The translations under genes and the position numbers were made by a program. The notes under the pieces were generated by a model. It saw only the letters and a program-made list of their open reading frames with translations, did no database searches and had not been told where the DNA came from. Positions 15,703 to 24,524 of a stretch of DNA of 64,000 bases are shown piece after piece; position 1 is the stretch's first letter, and each line of letters begins with the position of its first letter. The stretch is from Bacteroidota bacterium. Its GTDB lineage: Bacteria; Bacteroidota; Bacteroidia; Bacteroidales; FEN-979. The stretch lies in contig JAPLDJ010000020.1 in NCBI GenBank assembly GCA_026391805.1, positions 140,448 to 204,447 of the forward strand, written 5' to 3'.

Positions 15703-17679
15703 ATGCCGCGCTCCTACTATTCATCAACTATTCATGATTTTTTAGCTTCTTCAACAGATGAGATTCTTGGCAAACTAGAGCAACAAAATGAATTTTCACT
15801 TCTTCAAACTCAGCGCGATTCATGGTTAGAAGAGATTAAAATACTTAAAGAAACCCTCCAGCCATACAGCGGTGCTATCTATTTTGAATACAATATTCCT
15901 CGAATGGGGAAGCGTATTGATGTTCTTCTAATAATTGGATCAGTCATTTTTGTTCTTGAATTTAAAATTGGCGAGTCAGAATTCACATCATATTCATTTG
16001 ATCAGGTTTGGGATTATGCATTGGACCTGAAGAATTTTCATGAAACGAGTCATGAACAAATTATTGCACCTGTTCTAATAGCAACGAGGGCAGATGCCTC
16101 GTTCACATTTATCTCAACTACTCCCGAAAGCGATAAAACATTTCTTCCGATAAAGAGTAATACAGTAAATCTCCCCGATGTAATAAAAACAGTTTTGTCA
16201 TTTTCCGATGGAGAAAAGATTGATTCTACTTTCTGGGAACAAGGTCGGTACTGTCCGACGCCAACAATTATCGAAGCGGCCATGGCACTATATAATGGAC
16301 ACTCAGTCACTGAGATCTCCAGGAATGATGCGAGCGCCATTAATCTTACAAAAACGTCTGATACCGTTTCTCAGATTATTCGCTTTTCAAAAGAGAATTC
16401 TCAAAAATCAATTTGTTTTGTAACCGGAGTTCCTGGGGCAGGAAAAACATTAGTGGGTCTCAATATAGCAACTACACACTTTGATCAATCCAATGCATTA
16501 TATAGTGTTTTCCTTTCAGGTAATGGGCCTTTGGTTGCAATCTTACGTGAAGCATTAGCGCGTGATAAAGTTTTTCGAGAAAAAGAACGACTTGGAAAGT
16601 TGAGAATTGGACAGGCTAGAAGTGAAGTTAAGGCATTTATCCAGAATGTGCACAATTTTCGTGATGAATGTCTTGTTGATCCTGACAGACCTCCTATTGA
16701 ACATGTGACGTTATTCGATGAGGCACAGCGCGCTTGGAACCTGGAACAAACATCAAAATTTATGCGAGTTAAAAAGGGAATAGCCGACTTCAATAAATCG
16801 GAACCTGATTTCCTTATTTCATGTTTAGATCGTCATGATGATTGGGCAGTAATAGTTTGTCTTGTTGGAGGTGGACAAGAGATCAATACTGGTGAAGCAG
16901 GGATTAGCGAATGGATTGAAGCCCTTAAACGCTCCTATCCCGATTGGCATGTTTATATCTCTGAAAGAATGAATGACAGTGAATACAACGCTTATGAGAT
17001 TCTAAAAACTTTAAAAAGCCGGTCAAATGTTATTTTTAAAGAGGAATTACACTTAGCTATCTCAATGCGGTCTTTTAGGGCTGAAAATGTTTCACTATTG
17101 GTAAAGAACATTCTTGATATCAAACAGGAAGAATCTCAAAAAACTCTTAAGCAATTAAGCCCCCGATACCCAATTGTTCTCACCAGGGACCTTAACTCAG
17201 CAAAGAAATGGTTAAAGAAACAAGCGAGGGGTTCGGAGCGATATGGAATCGTTGTGTCCTCTCAGGCCGAAAGGCTTAAACCTTATGCGATAGATGTAAA
17301 ATCTCCAATGGACCCGATCCATTGGTTTCTTGATGAAAAAGAAGATGTACGTTCCTCATATTATTTAGAAGATGTCGCCACGGAATTTGCTATTCAGGGT
17401 TTAGAACTTGATTGGGTTTGCGTTGCATGGGATGCTGATTTTAGATATTCCTTTGACGGTTGGGAACATTGGTCATTTGTCGGGGATAAATGGAATCACA
17501 TTAACAAATCTGAGCGGAAACAATATTTAAAGAATGCATATCGAGTTCTGCTTACACGTGCTAGACAAGGAATGGTGATTGTAGTCCCAGAAGGAGATAA
17601 AGAAGATCCAACAAGGAATCCTTGTTTTTATAATTCGACCTTTGAATATCTGAAAGAGGTTGGTTTTGAAATAATTTAA
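15703..17679 (+). CDS. PD-(D/E)XK nuclease-like domain fused to DUF2075 SF1-type helicase
   Basis: A 658-residue protein. The N-terminal part has a nuclease-like core: acidic [16 protein letters not shown] followed by [11 protein letters not shown] (about residues 65-90), a plausible D-ExK site. Walker [11 protein letters not shown] lies near residue 240, Walker B-like [10 protein letters not shown] near 336. C-terminal helicase-like motifs are [13 protein letters not shown] and [17 protein letters not shown]. This is the DUF2075/COG3410 layout, a predicted DNA/RNA helicase with nuclease, often found in accessory and defence-type regions. Substrate and role are unproven. The gene stands alone and is AT-rich. 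A second ATG is not needed, as ATGCCGCGC at 15703 follows an AT-rich leader. Confidence 0.85.
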   Translation: MPRSYYSSTIHDFLASSTDEILGKLEQQNEFSLLQTQRDSWLEEIKILKETLQPYSGAIYFEYNIPRMGKRIDVLLIIGSVIFVLEFKIGESEFTSYSFDQVWDYALDLKNFHETSHEQIIAPVLIATRADASFTFISTTPESDKTFLPIKSNTVNLPDVIKTVLSFSDGEKIDSTFWEQGRYCPTPTIIEAAMALYNGHSVTEISRNDASAINLTKTSDTVSQIIRFSKENSQKSICFVTGVPGAGKTLVGLNIATTHFDQSNALYSVFLSGNGPLVAILREALARDKVFREKERLGKLRIGQARSEVKAFIQNVHNFRDECLVDPDRPPIEHVTLFDEAQRAWNLEQTSKFMRVKKGIADFNKSEPDFLISCLDRHDDWAVIVCLVGGGQEINTGEAGISEWIEALKRSYPDWHVYISERMNDSEYNAYEILKTLKSRSNVIFKEELHLAISMRSFRAENVSLLVKNILDIKQEESQKTLKQLSPRYPIVLTRDLNSAKKWLKKQARGSERYGIVVSSQAERLKPYAIDVKSPMDPIHWFLDEKEDVRSSYYLEDVATEFAIQGLELDWVCVAWDADFRYSFDGWEHWSFVGDKWNHINKSERKQYLKNAYRVLLTRARQGMVIVVPEGDKEDPTRNPCFYNSTFEYLKEVGFEII

Positions 17680-17774
17680 ATCCACTGCTGGGCATGTTCA
17701 AAGCCGCTTAAGAACATGGCATAATTTGTAATTCTGCTCTATTTGGATACCAGAGAGATAAATACCTTGTTGCT

Positions 17775-18185
17775 TCATAAATCTGTGTTTAAAAATTCTG
17801 CCAATACAGGAATATCTGCAGGTGCCCAATCAACAGACTTTAATTCATCCCTCGAAAGCCATTTATATTCTTTGTGTTCGTTTAAAACAATCGTTCCGGA
17901 TAAATAAATAGAGACAAAAGGAATTAAGTTGATTATGAATTCACCATAATCATAAGGATGGGGACTTAATTTCTTCAATACTTCAATTTCAATATTCAGT
18001 TCTTCTTTCAATTCTCTGATTATACAGTCTATGGCTGTTTCATTATGCTCAATCTTACCTCCAGGAAATTCCCATTTTAATGGTAATTTCATTTTTTCAC
18101 TTCTTTGAGTTGCCAATATTTTGCCCTGTTTGATGATTATGGCACATGTTACATCTATTATCATACGCCTATTGATATTGGGCAT
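17775..18185 (-). CDS. MutT-like Nudix hydrolase
   Basis: A 136-residue Nudix protein. The Nudix box reads GGKIEHNETAIDC then IIRELKEELNIEI: the Glu and REL-EE metal ligands are present, with Asn where the late Gly usually sits. KWEFPGGK is typical of MutT/8-oxo-dGTP or CTP pyrophosphohydrolases. It would hydrolyse a nucleoside triphosphate or a related diphosphate. Met-8 (MIIDVTCAI) is an alternative start. It is the most downstream of four minus-strand genes separated by palindromic spacers. Confidence 0.9.
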   Translation of the reverse strand: MPNINRRMIIDVTCAIIIKQGKILATQRSEKMKLPLKWEFPGGKIEHNETAIDCIIRELKEELNIEIEVLKKLSPHPYDYGEFIINLIPFVSIYLSGTIVLNEHKEYKWLSRDELKSVDWAPADIPVLAEFLNTDL

Positions 18186-18189
18186 TATA

Positions 18190-18250
18190 TTGTGTTTCTT
18201 GAATAAGGTTGCTCAGCTGCGAGTTCGTTGGCAGCAGTGCTTTTATAGAT
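18190..18250 (-). other. Short palindromic spacer, weak attC-like candidate
   Basis: On the minus strand it reads GCTGCCAACGAACTCGCAGC then TGAGCAACC. It shares CGTTGGC-GCAnTGCTTT with the spacer at 19700, on the opposite strand. It is short and only partly symmetric, so the attC assignment is tentative. Confidence 0.3.
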
Positions 18251-18255
18251 CACAT

Positions 18256-19683
18256 CTATTTCTTTTTTGATTCATTCTGTGAATTCATATTAATAAACCC
18301 AGTATTATCTGATGTTAATTTTAATAGTTCTAATTTGGAAATTTCCTGCGAAACTTTTTTATGAGCACTTTCATCAATAATGGCATTGTCAATTTTTGAG
18401 ATTAATTCATCTTTTTTAATCGTTTTAGTAAATTCAATAAATATTAACAGTACGCGTCGTACAGCTGAACAAACTTTATTTTGAATATCTGCCAAATCTT
18501 TTCGTCCGTCTGGAGGCAAAATTGAACCATGAATATATGTACTCCGTATGTCATAAGCTCTTTTAATCGTATTATATACTTTTACGGGGTGTTCATTAAA
18601 GTATCTTAATAAATATGAAACCCTTTGAGAAAGCCTATGACTAAGTTCAGATCGTTCGTTACCTTTTAATAATAACGCTTCAAGAGCTGTGATAGTTGAA
18701 GTAATTCGCTTTTCTTGTGATACGGATTTTGAGATTGCCTCCATATATCTATCAATTCCTATATATATGGGGTTTAGCTCATGAATATCTTTCTGCAAAC
18801 TTTTTGCTGGTAGAAATTCTAAAAAGTAATTGATAAATTGGTTTAAATTTTCAGAATTCGTCGATGTTAATTCATATTTGTACTGGGAGAAAGAACTCTG
18901 ATTTGAAGATATTGGATTACGAGTTAAAATTGAATTAGGCATATAAATTCTGCTTTTTATTTCAATTGACCCGAGATTAAAAATTCTCAATGAAGTAATA
19001 ATCTTATCTACATACTGGTTTACCTTTTTTTCAGAATCAAACTTGCCTGCAAACTCAATAATTGATGCACATGAATCAGGTTCATTTGGCCCCACGATAT
19101 TTAACAGAGATACAGGTTGGATAAAATCAAAATCAGAATCAATAGGTTTGCGTATTAAAATATTGTTGGACAATTTGATAACTTCTTCGTTTAACCAAAG
19201 TCCATCTACAAAAAGTTTTATGTTCCAAAGTGGTGCAGTTTTATTTAAGTCATTAATAAAAACTGCAACAATTTCAATTATGGTACTATCTATGAGTTCT
19301 AATTCATTTTTAAAAAGCACAAACTGAAGTAACGAATTTAGATTGGATTCGGCTTGTTCATCAGATAAATGAAATTCATCTTTTATTTCTGCAAGGCAAG
19401 TTGAAAAAATTGGATATTTTGAACTTAACCTGTTAAAATACGCTTTAAAATCCTTCCAGTAAGTATCTTTTTTTACAATATATTCGCTTGATCCTTCAGA
19501 TTGTTTTATTCCTTGATCGTATGAAACTATTTTTCTCGAAGTTTTGAGAGACATATTAACCAAATGTACGACCTCATTATTTTTAAAAGATTTAAAATCT
19601 ATTAATGAATCCCTTATCGTCTTAATAAGTTCAAATAATGTTGAAGAAATCTTTGATTGTACCATTGTCTTTATAGTTACCAC
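18256..19683 (-). CDS. Apea-like HEPN domain protein
   Basis: A 475-residue protein of low GC. The C-terminal third fits the Apea-like HEPN family: TITALEALLLKGNERSELSH, RVSYLLRYF, then YDIRSTYIHGS, whose R-x4-H (RSTYIH) is the HEPN catalytic signature. HEPN proteins are often RNases or ribonucleases of toxin and defence systems. The N-terminal two thirds (about residues 1-290) are not recognised and have no membrane segment. Three of the nearby single-gene units (this one, RES-like, nucleotidyltransferase) belong to folds used in toxin-antitoxin or antiphage systems. Activity is inferred only. Confidence 0.7.
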   Translation of the reverse strand: MVTIKTMVQSKISSTLFELIKTIRDSLIDFKSFKNNEVVHLVNMSLKTSRKIVSYDQGIKQSEGSSEYIVKKDTYWKDFKAYFNRLSSKYPIFSTCLAEIKDEFHLSDEQAESNLNSLLQFVLFKNELELIDSTIIEIVAVFINDLNKTAPLWNIKLFVDGLWLNEEVIKLSNNILIRKPIDSDFDFIQPVSLLNIVGPNEPDSCASIIEFAGKFDSEKKVNQYVDKIITSLRIFNLGSIEIKSRIYMPNSILTRNPISSNQSSFSQYKYELTSTNSENLNQFINYFLEFLPAKSLQKDIHELNPIYIGIDRYMEAISKSVSQEKRITSTITALEALLLKGNERSELSHRLSQRVSYLLRYFNEHPVKVYNTIKRAYDIRSTYIHGSILPPDGRKDLADIQNKVCSAVRRVLLIFIEFTKTIKKDELISKIDNAIIDESAHKKVSQEISKLELLKLTSDNTGFINMNSQNESKKK

Positions 19684-19699
19684 ATTAGGAATGAAAGAT

Positions 19700-19803
19700 C
19701 TTTAAAGCATTGCAGCCAACGTCCCGCAGCTATGGCCTGTGTGTATGATAGGGATCGCGTAAGCGATCCGGAAAACCCTGGTATTGGCCTTAGCTGTTCG
19801 TCA
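19700..19803 (-). other. attC-like imperfect palindrome between single-gene units
   Basis: On the minus strand it begins ATGACGAACAGCTAAGGCC and ends GGCCATAGCTGCGGGACGTTGG. AGCTAAGGCC pairs with GGCCATAGCT with one mismatch, and an inner GGATCGC-TTAC-GCGATCC stem lies between. Outer AAC/GTT boxes match the layout of integron attC sites (R'', L'', L', R'), although R' departs from GTTRRRY. Confidence 0.5.
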
Positions 19804-19819
19804 TAAGAATTAGGGCTTT

Positions 19820-20746
19820 TTAAATTTTCAATTGATTTTTCACTATTATTTGCTCTTCTAAAGCTTTGAGAGTTCTTTCCTTACCCAAATGTATTTTTGG
19901 ATCTGTTATTTTTTTTAATATAAAATTCTTTTCCCCAGGCAGAAGCCGTGCTTGTTTTTCATAATCTGAAACGACAACATCATTCTTGAAATATAATGTT
20001 GTTGTGATTACATCTGTCAAAGAAAGTCTTAAATCAATGCATTTTGGTGTTAGTGCAATATTAAAATTTTCTCCATCACAGCGTACGCTTGGATAAATTA
20101 TGCCATCAACTTCAATTAAACTTCTTTTTAATATTGATTCAACGAACGCAGATGAAATTTTATAATCATCATCAGTTAAAATATTTGTTTTTACAAATTC
20201 ATTTGATATGAGTTTTAGGATTTTCAGATTCAAATCATTTTTCGTGAATTGCGCGATATAAGGTAAATATTTATTATAGAGCTCTCTTAAATGACTATTC
20301 ATATCAATGAATGGTTCATGAAATACCATAACGATTATAAACAAATCCTCATCACTGATCCATCTACCAATCGTTAACTTTTTTTCACCCTTTGTGGTAA
20401 TTTTATTTCTAATGAGTTCTAATGATTCCGAATATACTTGTGCAAGTTGTTCTAGGTAGTCTTCATCTGGACGTGTTGCAATTGCCCCATAGAAAATAGG
20501 GAACCCAGGTCTATGAGCGCGTCCAAAAGAAGTTGTTTTTTTATTATAGGAAAGTTCCTCAACTGTGGAAAAATCATAATCTTCTGTTGGTCTTGATCTA
20601 AAGATCATGGATCCTTTTAGTATACGGACACCAAGCATGTGAGACATTGGAATCGAATCTATAACCCTAAGGAGATGATCATATTGAAAAACCTTCAGAT
20701 TTTCTCTGGCCTTGACTAATGTATTATAAATGATCGCAGGATCCAT
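19820..20746 (-). CDS. RES-like domain protein
   Basis: A 308-residue AT-rich protein. Recognisable RES-type pieces are FRSRP near residue 50, SFGRAHRPGFPIFYGA (about 92-107) and GIIYPSVRCDGENFNIAL in the C-terminal half. The invariant early Arg, the GRxxxxGxPxxYxA segment and the late YPSV element fit. RES domains are NAD-degrading or ADP-ribosylating toxins in other systems, usually with an antitoxin; none is adjacent here. No signal peptide or membrane segment. Confidence is moderate because the protein is longer than classic RES toxins (about 150-230 residues). Confidence 0.6.
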   Translation of the reverse strand: MDPAIIYNTLVKARENLKVFQYDHLLRVIDSIPMSHMLGVRILKGSMIFRSRPTEDYDFSTVEELSYNKKTTSFGRAHRPGFPIFYGAIATRPDEDYLEQLAQVYSESLELIRNKITTKGEKKLTIGRWISDEDLFIIVMVFHEPFIDMNSHLRELYNKYLPYIAQFTKNDLNLKILKLISNEFVKTNILTDDDYKISSAFVESILKRSLIEVDGIIYPSVRCDGENFNIALTPKCIDLRLSLTDVITTTLYFKNDVVVSDYEKQARLLPGEKNFILKKITDPKIHLGKERTLKALEEQIIVKNQLKI

Positions 20747-20761
20747 AAAAAGCCCTATTTC

Positions 20762-20893
20762 TTATAACGTTGGGCCGGCTGCCGAACTGCGGGAGTTACC
20801 TGTTGCTGGTTTCTCTTGTCCTCGGACGCCAGCCGGTAGGGTGAGGGCTGGCATTCGTGGGTGACCCGCATTGCGGCAACTGGTGCGTTATGC
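20762..20893 (-). other. attC-like long imperfect palindrome between single-gene units
   Basis: Minus-strand reading opens GCATAACGCACCAGTTGCCG and closes CGGCAGCCGGCCCAACGTTAT. TGCCG-AnTGCGGG on one side mirrors CCCGCAGTTCGGCA on the other, and an internal GCCAGCC/GGCTGGC stem lies in the middle. ATAACG and CGTTAT form the outer boxes. At about 130 bp, with two nested arms, it has the size and shape of a chromosomal-integron attC. Confidence 0.6.
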
Positions 20894-20907
20894 GAATAAC
20901 ATTATCG

Positions 20908-21720
20908 TTAATCCAAATCAATAAAGAAGTTGTTAAGAGTTTTATAGTAATCATCATCTACAACCGTAATAAATTGCCTTATATTTGGTAATAAAATATT
21001 CGCTTCATGTGCCTTTCTTATTTCAGCTAGTGCTTTAAATATTTCATTACGACCTTTCCTTAAAATTTTTATTGACTCGATTAATTTACCATAATTTCTT
21101 GCTTGTTTTATAGAAAGAAATATATCAAGGGAGTCTCTTTCTCGTTTTTGTTTTTGACAACTTACAGATTTAGATAAAAGACACCCTAACTCATTAATAA
21201 TTTTAATTCTACAATATTTCATCTGTCTGTCATCATCTTTAAATAAAATAATATGTGGTTCACAACATAAGTTATGGAATAAAATATCTGAGTTTGGACC
21301 GATAATTGATTTTGCCTTTGCTTTTTTACTTCTTTCTTTATCTAAAAATACAGTTAAATCAAATTGGTCCAGGAACAGTTCTTTCATTGTTTCTTCCTTT
21401 GGGTGCATCACATCAATATTGAATACAAATTCTTGGTCTGAGACATTGAGTATTTCAAAAAGTTGGAAAGGATGTTTTGCTGATAATAAATACCCTTTAG
21501 AAATTGATAACTCAATTATTCCTGCTAATGCATAAGGAGTTGTGGCTTCTCGAAACAAGATATCTACATCTTTTGTTCCTGGATGCGCAATGGGTTTAGA
21601 GTTTAATAAGAAGGCAGACCAACCTCCAATTATTACATATTCTGTACCGCTTCTATTAACATAATTGCAGTATTTCCCAAGAACATGTAGTGCTGCCTCT
21701 TCAATACTTGAATATACCAT
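20908..21720 (-). CDS. AbiEii-like nucleotidyltransferase-fold protein
   Basis: A 270-residue protein. The N-terminus has the minimal nucleotidyltransferase pattern: YVIIGGWSAFLLN followed by PGTKDVDILF, where GGxxA and the T-DVD acidic pair are the usual nucleotide/metal site. FNIDVMHP may carry the third acidic residue. Similar proteins occur as AbiEii/MNT-type toxins or tRNA-modifying transferases, and also as uncharacterised cassette genes. No partner antitoxin is adjacent. It lies first behind a perfect integron-type core (GTTAGGC) just upstream of its start. Confidence 0.7.
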   Translation of the reverse strand: MVYSSIEEAALHVLGKYCNYVNRSGTEYVIIGGWSAFLLNSKPIAHPGTKDVDILFREATTPYALAGIIELSISKGYLLSAKHPFQLFEILNVSDQEFVFNIDVMHPKEETMKELFLDQFDLTVFLDKERSKKAKAKSIIGPNSDILFHNLCCEPHIILFKDDDRQMKYCRIKIINELGCLLSKSVSCQKQKRERDSLDIFLSIKQARNYGKLIESIKILRKGRNEIFKALAEIRKAHEANILLPNIRQFITVVDDDYYKTLNNFFIDLD

Positions 21721-21743
21721 ATCTCCTGTTTATAATGTTTTTC

Positions 21744-21750
21744 GCCTAAC
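21744..21750 (-). other. Integron-type core site GTTAGGC
   Basis: On the minus strand AACGTTAGGC precedes the nucleotidyltransferase start by about 23 bp. GTTAGGC is an exact match to the recombination core GTTRRRY. No matching left half is seen upstream, so this may be the edge of the cassette array. Confidence 0.45.
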
Positions 21751-22099
21751 GTTTGTGTGACCGCAATTGAAAATAAAATGATTACTTTAGAAAAAGCTGT
21801 TACTACGTATACTTACTAAATAAGGGTAGATAACCACAAGGTACAAATGATGCAGTTATATTAAAGTAATCTTCATCTGTCAAATAATAATTACTTTAAA
21901 CGAACCTTAAAGTAAGCGTACAGACAGTTCAAATATATGAAATAAACATAAGCAACTGAAAACCGAAGAAATCTATATAAATAGGATATTTAGACTTTAG
22001 GGAAAGTTATCCTAGGAGTTATCACAAAGATATATGCAAATTATATGCAAATAAAAAACCACCTACTTGATATGATCGCTGTAAGTGGTTGAATTTGAA

Positions 22100-22114
22100 G
22101 TCGGGGCGAGAAGA
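22100..22114. repeat. Direct copy of the tRNA-Pro 3' end
   Basis: GTCGGGGCGAGAAGA is identical to 22270-22284, which lies within the tRNA 3' end. A duplicated tRNA 3' segment in direct orientation is typical of site-specific integration, although the two copies here are only 170 bp apart. Confidence 0.5.
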
Positions 22115-22163
22115 TTGGCTCAGCCTGCGGCTTCGCCGGACTTCCGTTGGGGGGCTTCAATTA

Positions 22164-22193
22164 AAAACCGGAGGCTTCGCCTCCTGTTTTTTT
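22164..22193. terminator. Bidirectional rho-independent terminator
   Basis: GGAGG-CTTCG-CCTCC (22170-22184) is flanked by AAAAACC on the left and TGTTTTTTT on the right. Confidence 0.75.
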
Positions 22194-22236
22194 ATTCCAG
22201 GTCAGTCTGAAAGCAAGCTTGCTCCTTCCCTGAAAT

Positions 22237-22264
22237 AAAAAAACCGGCAATTTTGCCGGTTTTT
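22237..22264 (-). terminator. Terminator after tRNA-Pro
   Basis: AACCGGCAA-TTTTGCCGGTT is an almost uninterrupted stem with A-run and T-run on its two sides, directly downstream of the tRNA on the minus strand. Confidence 0.75.
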
Positions 22265-22267
22265 AAT

Positions 22268-22344
22268 TGGTCGGGGCGAGAAGACTCGAACTTCCGACCC
22301 CTTGCACCCCATGCAAGTACGCTAGCCAACTGCGCCACGCCCCG
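22268..22344 (-). tRNA. tRNA-Pro (anticodon GGG)
   Basis: On the minus strand the acceptor arm CGGGGCG pairs with CGCCCCG, discriminator A, and CCA is encoded. The anticodon stem CTTGC/GCAAG encloses ATGGGGT, giving anticodon GGG, which reads CCC and CCU. The T-loop GTTCGAGTC is normal. It is followed by a terminator and marks one edge of the accessory island. Confidence 0.93.
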
Positions 22345-22398
22345 ATTGAGGTGCAAAAGTACTTATTAAATGGGAAAATGCAAAATCATAAATCTAAA

Positions 22399-22531
22399 GT
22401 CCTCAGTCTGCAGTCAGCAGTCAGCAGTCGGCAGTCGGCAGTCGGCAGTCAGCAGTCTGCAGTCAGCAGTCGGCAGTCGGCAGTCAGCAGTCGGCAGTCA
22501 GCAGTCAGCAGTCGGCAGTCGGCAGTCAGCA
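22399..22531. repeat. Heptamer-period array H1 (GCAGTCG/GCAGTCA words)
   Basis: About 19 consecutive 7-bp units of CAGTCGG, CAGTCAG or CAGTCTG, with almost all variation at one position. It ends 2 bp before the stop codon of the following minus-strand gene. It is not a CRISPR: there are no spacers. Confidence 0.9.
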
Positions 22532-22532
22532 T

Positions 22533-24368
22533 CTATTCATCCAATATCATCTTGTGCGTTACGCTTTGGTCATTCACCCTTACGGTATAGAAATAGAAAC
22601 CGCCTGCCAGGCCTGACAGATCCATGGTAATATAGTTATTTCCGGAAGACATCCTGCCCATATCGCGCTGCATAACAACTTGGCCGGCAAGGTTGGTCAC
22701 GGTTAACGATACTGCTGCAACCTGTTCCAACCGCACGCCAATCCTAGTGGAATTAATAACCGGGTTGGGGTAATTCTGTGTGACGGAAAAACCGGCAGGC
22801 TGCGGGGCAGCAGGAACACCCACAAAGTAATCCTTGTCAAAATCCATGTGATCGATGAAATTTTTATTGCCTGCACCGGTGCCAGGGATGTCGTCTTCCT
22901 GGAACACCACCTGGATCTTCTGGCCCACAATGGGTGCAACGGCAGGGAAAACACACTCAGAAAATGCAAACACGGGATCGGTATTCAGGTCTCTGATGCC
23001 ATTCCAGGTAATGCCGCCATCATAGGAAGAGGTTCCGTACAGGTGACGATAAAAGTAGGTCCCGTCAGAATATTGGGGGGCCAGGGCTGCCCAGACCACA
23101 AATAGCTTATCGTCGGCATCGACGCCGATCTGGGGGCCGGTGGTCAGCCCAACGCCGTAATTAGGCTGGCCGGAAGGGATCACAAGGCCTGTGTCCGGAG
23201 GATATACCCATCCGATGAGGTTGCCGTGTGCGGCAAGGGAATCCAGCGTAAAGGAACTGATGATGGTGGAATCGAGCGGGGGCATATCCTCATTCCAGTA
23301 AATCAGCCCTTCTGTGGCAGGATAAAAATACCAGCCGCCCGGAGGGGTTGTCACAACATCGTGAATGTGGTTCATCCTGCCAAAAACGACGTGCACCTTC
23401 CCATGCGAATCCAGTGCGATGGCCGAAGAGCCATCCCCGCCGGCGTATTCAGGTGAAAGGTCGGGGACGTTGAAAGGCGTAAACGGCGACTGGTAAACCA
23501 CGATCTTCTGCCATGTTGTGCCGTTGTCGGTCGATTTGAACACCAGGCCGTCATAGCTGTCGAAACCGAAACAAAATGCGATCGTGTCGCCGAGCGGCTG
23601 GGCCCAGGAATACTTAAGACCGGGTATGGTGAGAAAATGATCCACGCCGAGGCCATCGATAATAACACCGTTGATGTCCCAGGTCTGGCCACCGTCGGGC
23701 GACCTGTAATAGAGCAGTGCATCATCCTGGCCCATATAAGGATCGTCATAAACGAGGGCCAGGAGATGAAGGTACTCATGATTCTGTCCGCTGGTGATCA
23801 TCGAATGCCATACCAACGAATGATTGCCGGCCGGCGGAGACAGTACGCTTTCCTGCCAGGTGCCGGTTCCCTTATTATCTCTTCTGAGAATCTTTATCGG
23901 GCCTGTATTTGCAATATACTGGTAATGCGCCACAACTTCGCCGTTCGCTCCCCATGGGGCATAGCTCGGAAATCCGTTGTTTGGATCGCCACCCAGGTGA
24001 TCCACCTCGCCGGTCCATGATGTGCCGTCAAAATAATTGTATCCCGTTCCCCGGTCAGGAACGCCGCTTTCCCCTTTACCGATCCAGGTGGCGCCGATGG
24101 TTCCGTCAGGATATTCATAGATCCTGTTCATTTCATTGCCTGAGTTATAGGTCTGGGTATCGTACCAGGTTTGGCCGATCGCAGTAATGCTGCGGCTTTT
24201 CTGCCCGGGGATGAAAGGAGTGGCAATCGGAATCTTTCCATCAGGGGAGATCTGCTTTTCTGCTAACACGCGGCCTTTAAGGTCTTTTGAACCGGTCACA
24301 TAATGGTTCTGCGTCATGGCTGAATTTACTGCCATCACAAGTATTAATAAAAGGGAGAGATTTCTCAT
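22533..24368 (-). CDS. Secreted sialidase/BNR-like protein with T9SS sorting domain
   Basis: A 611-residue protein. The signal peptide is MRNLSLLLILVMAVNSAMTQ. The body has beta-propeller-like segments with Asp-box features (SPDGGQTWDING, STDNGTTWQKI, SYDGGITWNGI), as in BNR/sialidase-fold proteins. The C-terminal 85 residues are a type A T9SS sorting domain: SVTQNYPNPVINSTRI, LTVTNLAGQVV, GGFYFYTVRV. It is exported through the outer membrane and probably anchored or released. No catalytic sialidase residues are evident, so no enzymatic function is claimed. Confidence 0.85.
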   Translation of the reverse strand: MRNLSLLLILVMAVNSAMTQNHYVTGSKDLKGRVLAEKQISPDGKIPIATPFIPGQKSRSITAIGQTWYDTQTYNSGNEMNRIYEYPDGTIGATWIGKGESGVPDRGTGYNYFDGTSWTGEVDHLGGDPNNGFPSYAPWGANGEVVAHYQYIANTGPIKILRRDNKGTGTWQESVLSPPAGNHSLVWHSMITSGQNHEYLHLLALVYDDPYMGQDDALLYYRSPDGGQTWDINGVIIDGLGVDHFLTIPGLKYSWAQPLGDTIAFCFGFDSYDGLVFKSTDNGTTWQKIVVYQSPFTPFNVPDLSPEYAGGDGSSAIALDSHGKVHVVFGRMNHIHDVVTTPPGGWYFYPATEGLIYWNEDMPPLDSTIISSFTLDSLAAHGNLIGWVYPPDTGLVIPSGQPNYGVGLTTGPQIGVDADDKLFVVWAALAPQYSDGTYFYRHLYGTSSYDGGITWNGIRDLNTDPVFAFSECVFPAVAPIVGQKIQVVFQEDDIPGTGAGNKNFIDHMDFDKDYFVGVPAAPQPAGFSVTQNYPNPVINSTRIGVRLEQVAAVSLTVTNLAGQVVMQRDMGRMSSGNNYITMDLSGLAGGFYFYTVRVNDQSVTHKMILDE

Positions 24369-24421
24369 AGGGACAGGTTTTTGGTTTTAGCGATTCAATG
24401 GTAAAGGTAATTTTTAATTTC

Positions 24422-24506
24422 TATCCTCCATCCTCCATCTTCCATCTTCAATTTTTCACCACAGATTTCACACCTGCCTGCCGCAGGCAGGGATTACACA
24501 GATAAA
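24422..24506. repeat. Heptamer array H2 plus CACAGATT word pair with inserted palindrome
   Basis: Four 7-bp units of ATCCTCC/ATCTTCC lie at 24424-24451. CACCACAGATTTCACA, the palindrome CCTGCCTGCCGCAGGCAGG, and GATTACACAGAT follow at 24459-24502. The same arrangement recurs at 49462-49510. Confidence 0.75.
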
Positions 24507-24524
24507 TTCCATCCTCAGTCTTCA

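Larger units (their letters stand above)
21752..22260. other. Gene-free boundary region between accessory genes and tRNA
   Basis: No gene is seen. Four copies of the word ATTACTTTA or its complement TAAAGTAAT/G lie at 21781, 21862, 21890 and 21908, in alternating orientation. Further on come a 15-bp duplicate of the tRNA 3' end (22100-22114) and two terminators. There is no integrase gene. Confidence 0.6.

Noticed and set aside
22399..22531. CRISPR array
   Set aside because: The repeats are 7 bp and contiguous, without unique spacers, and no cas genes are near.
22267..22590. 107-residue plus-strand open frame and overlapping 86-residue frame
   Set aside because: They run antisense through the tRNA-Pro gene and along the heptamer array; the repetitive Ser/Gln/Val sequence is a by-product of the repeat.
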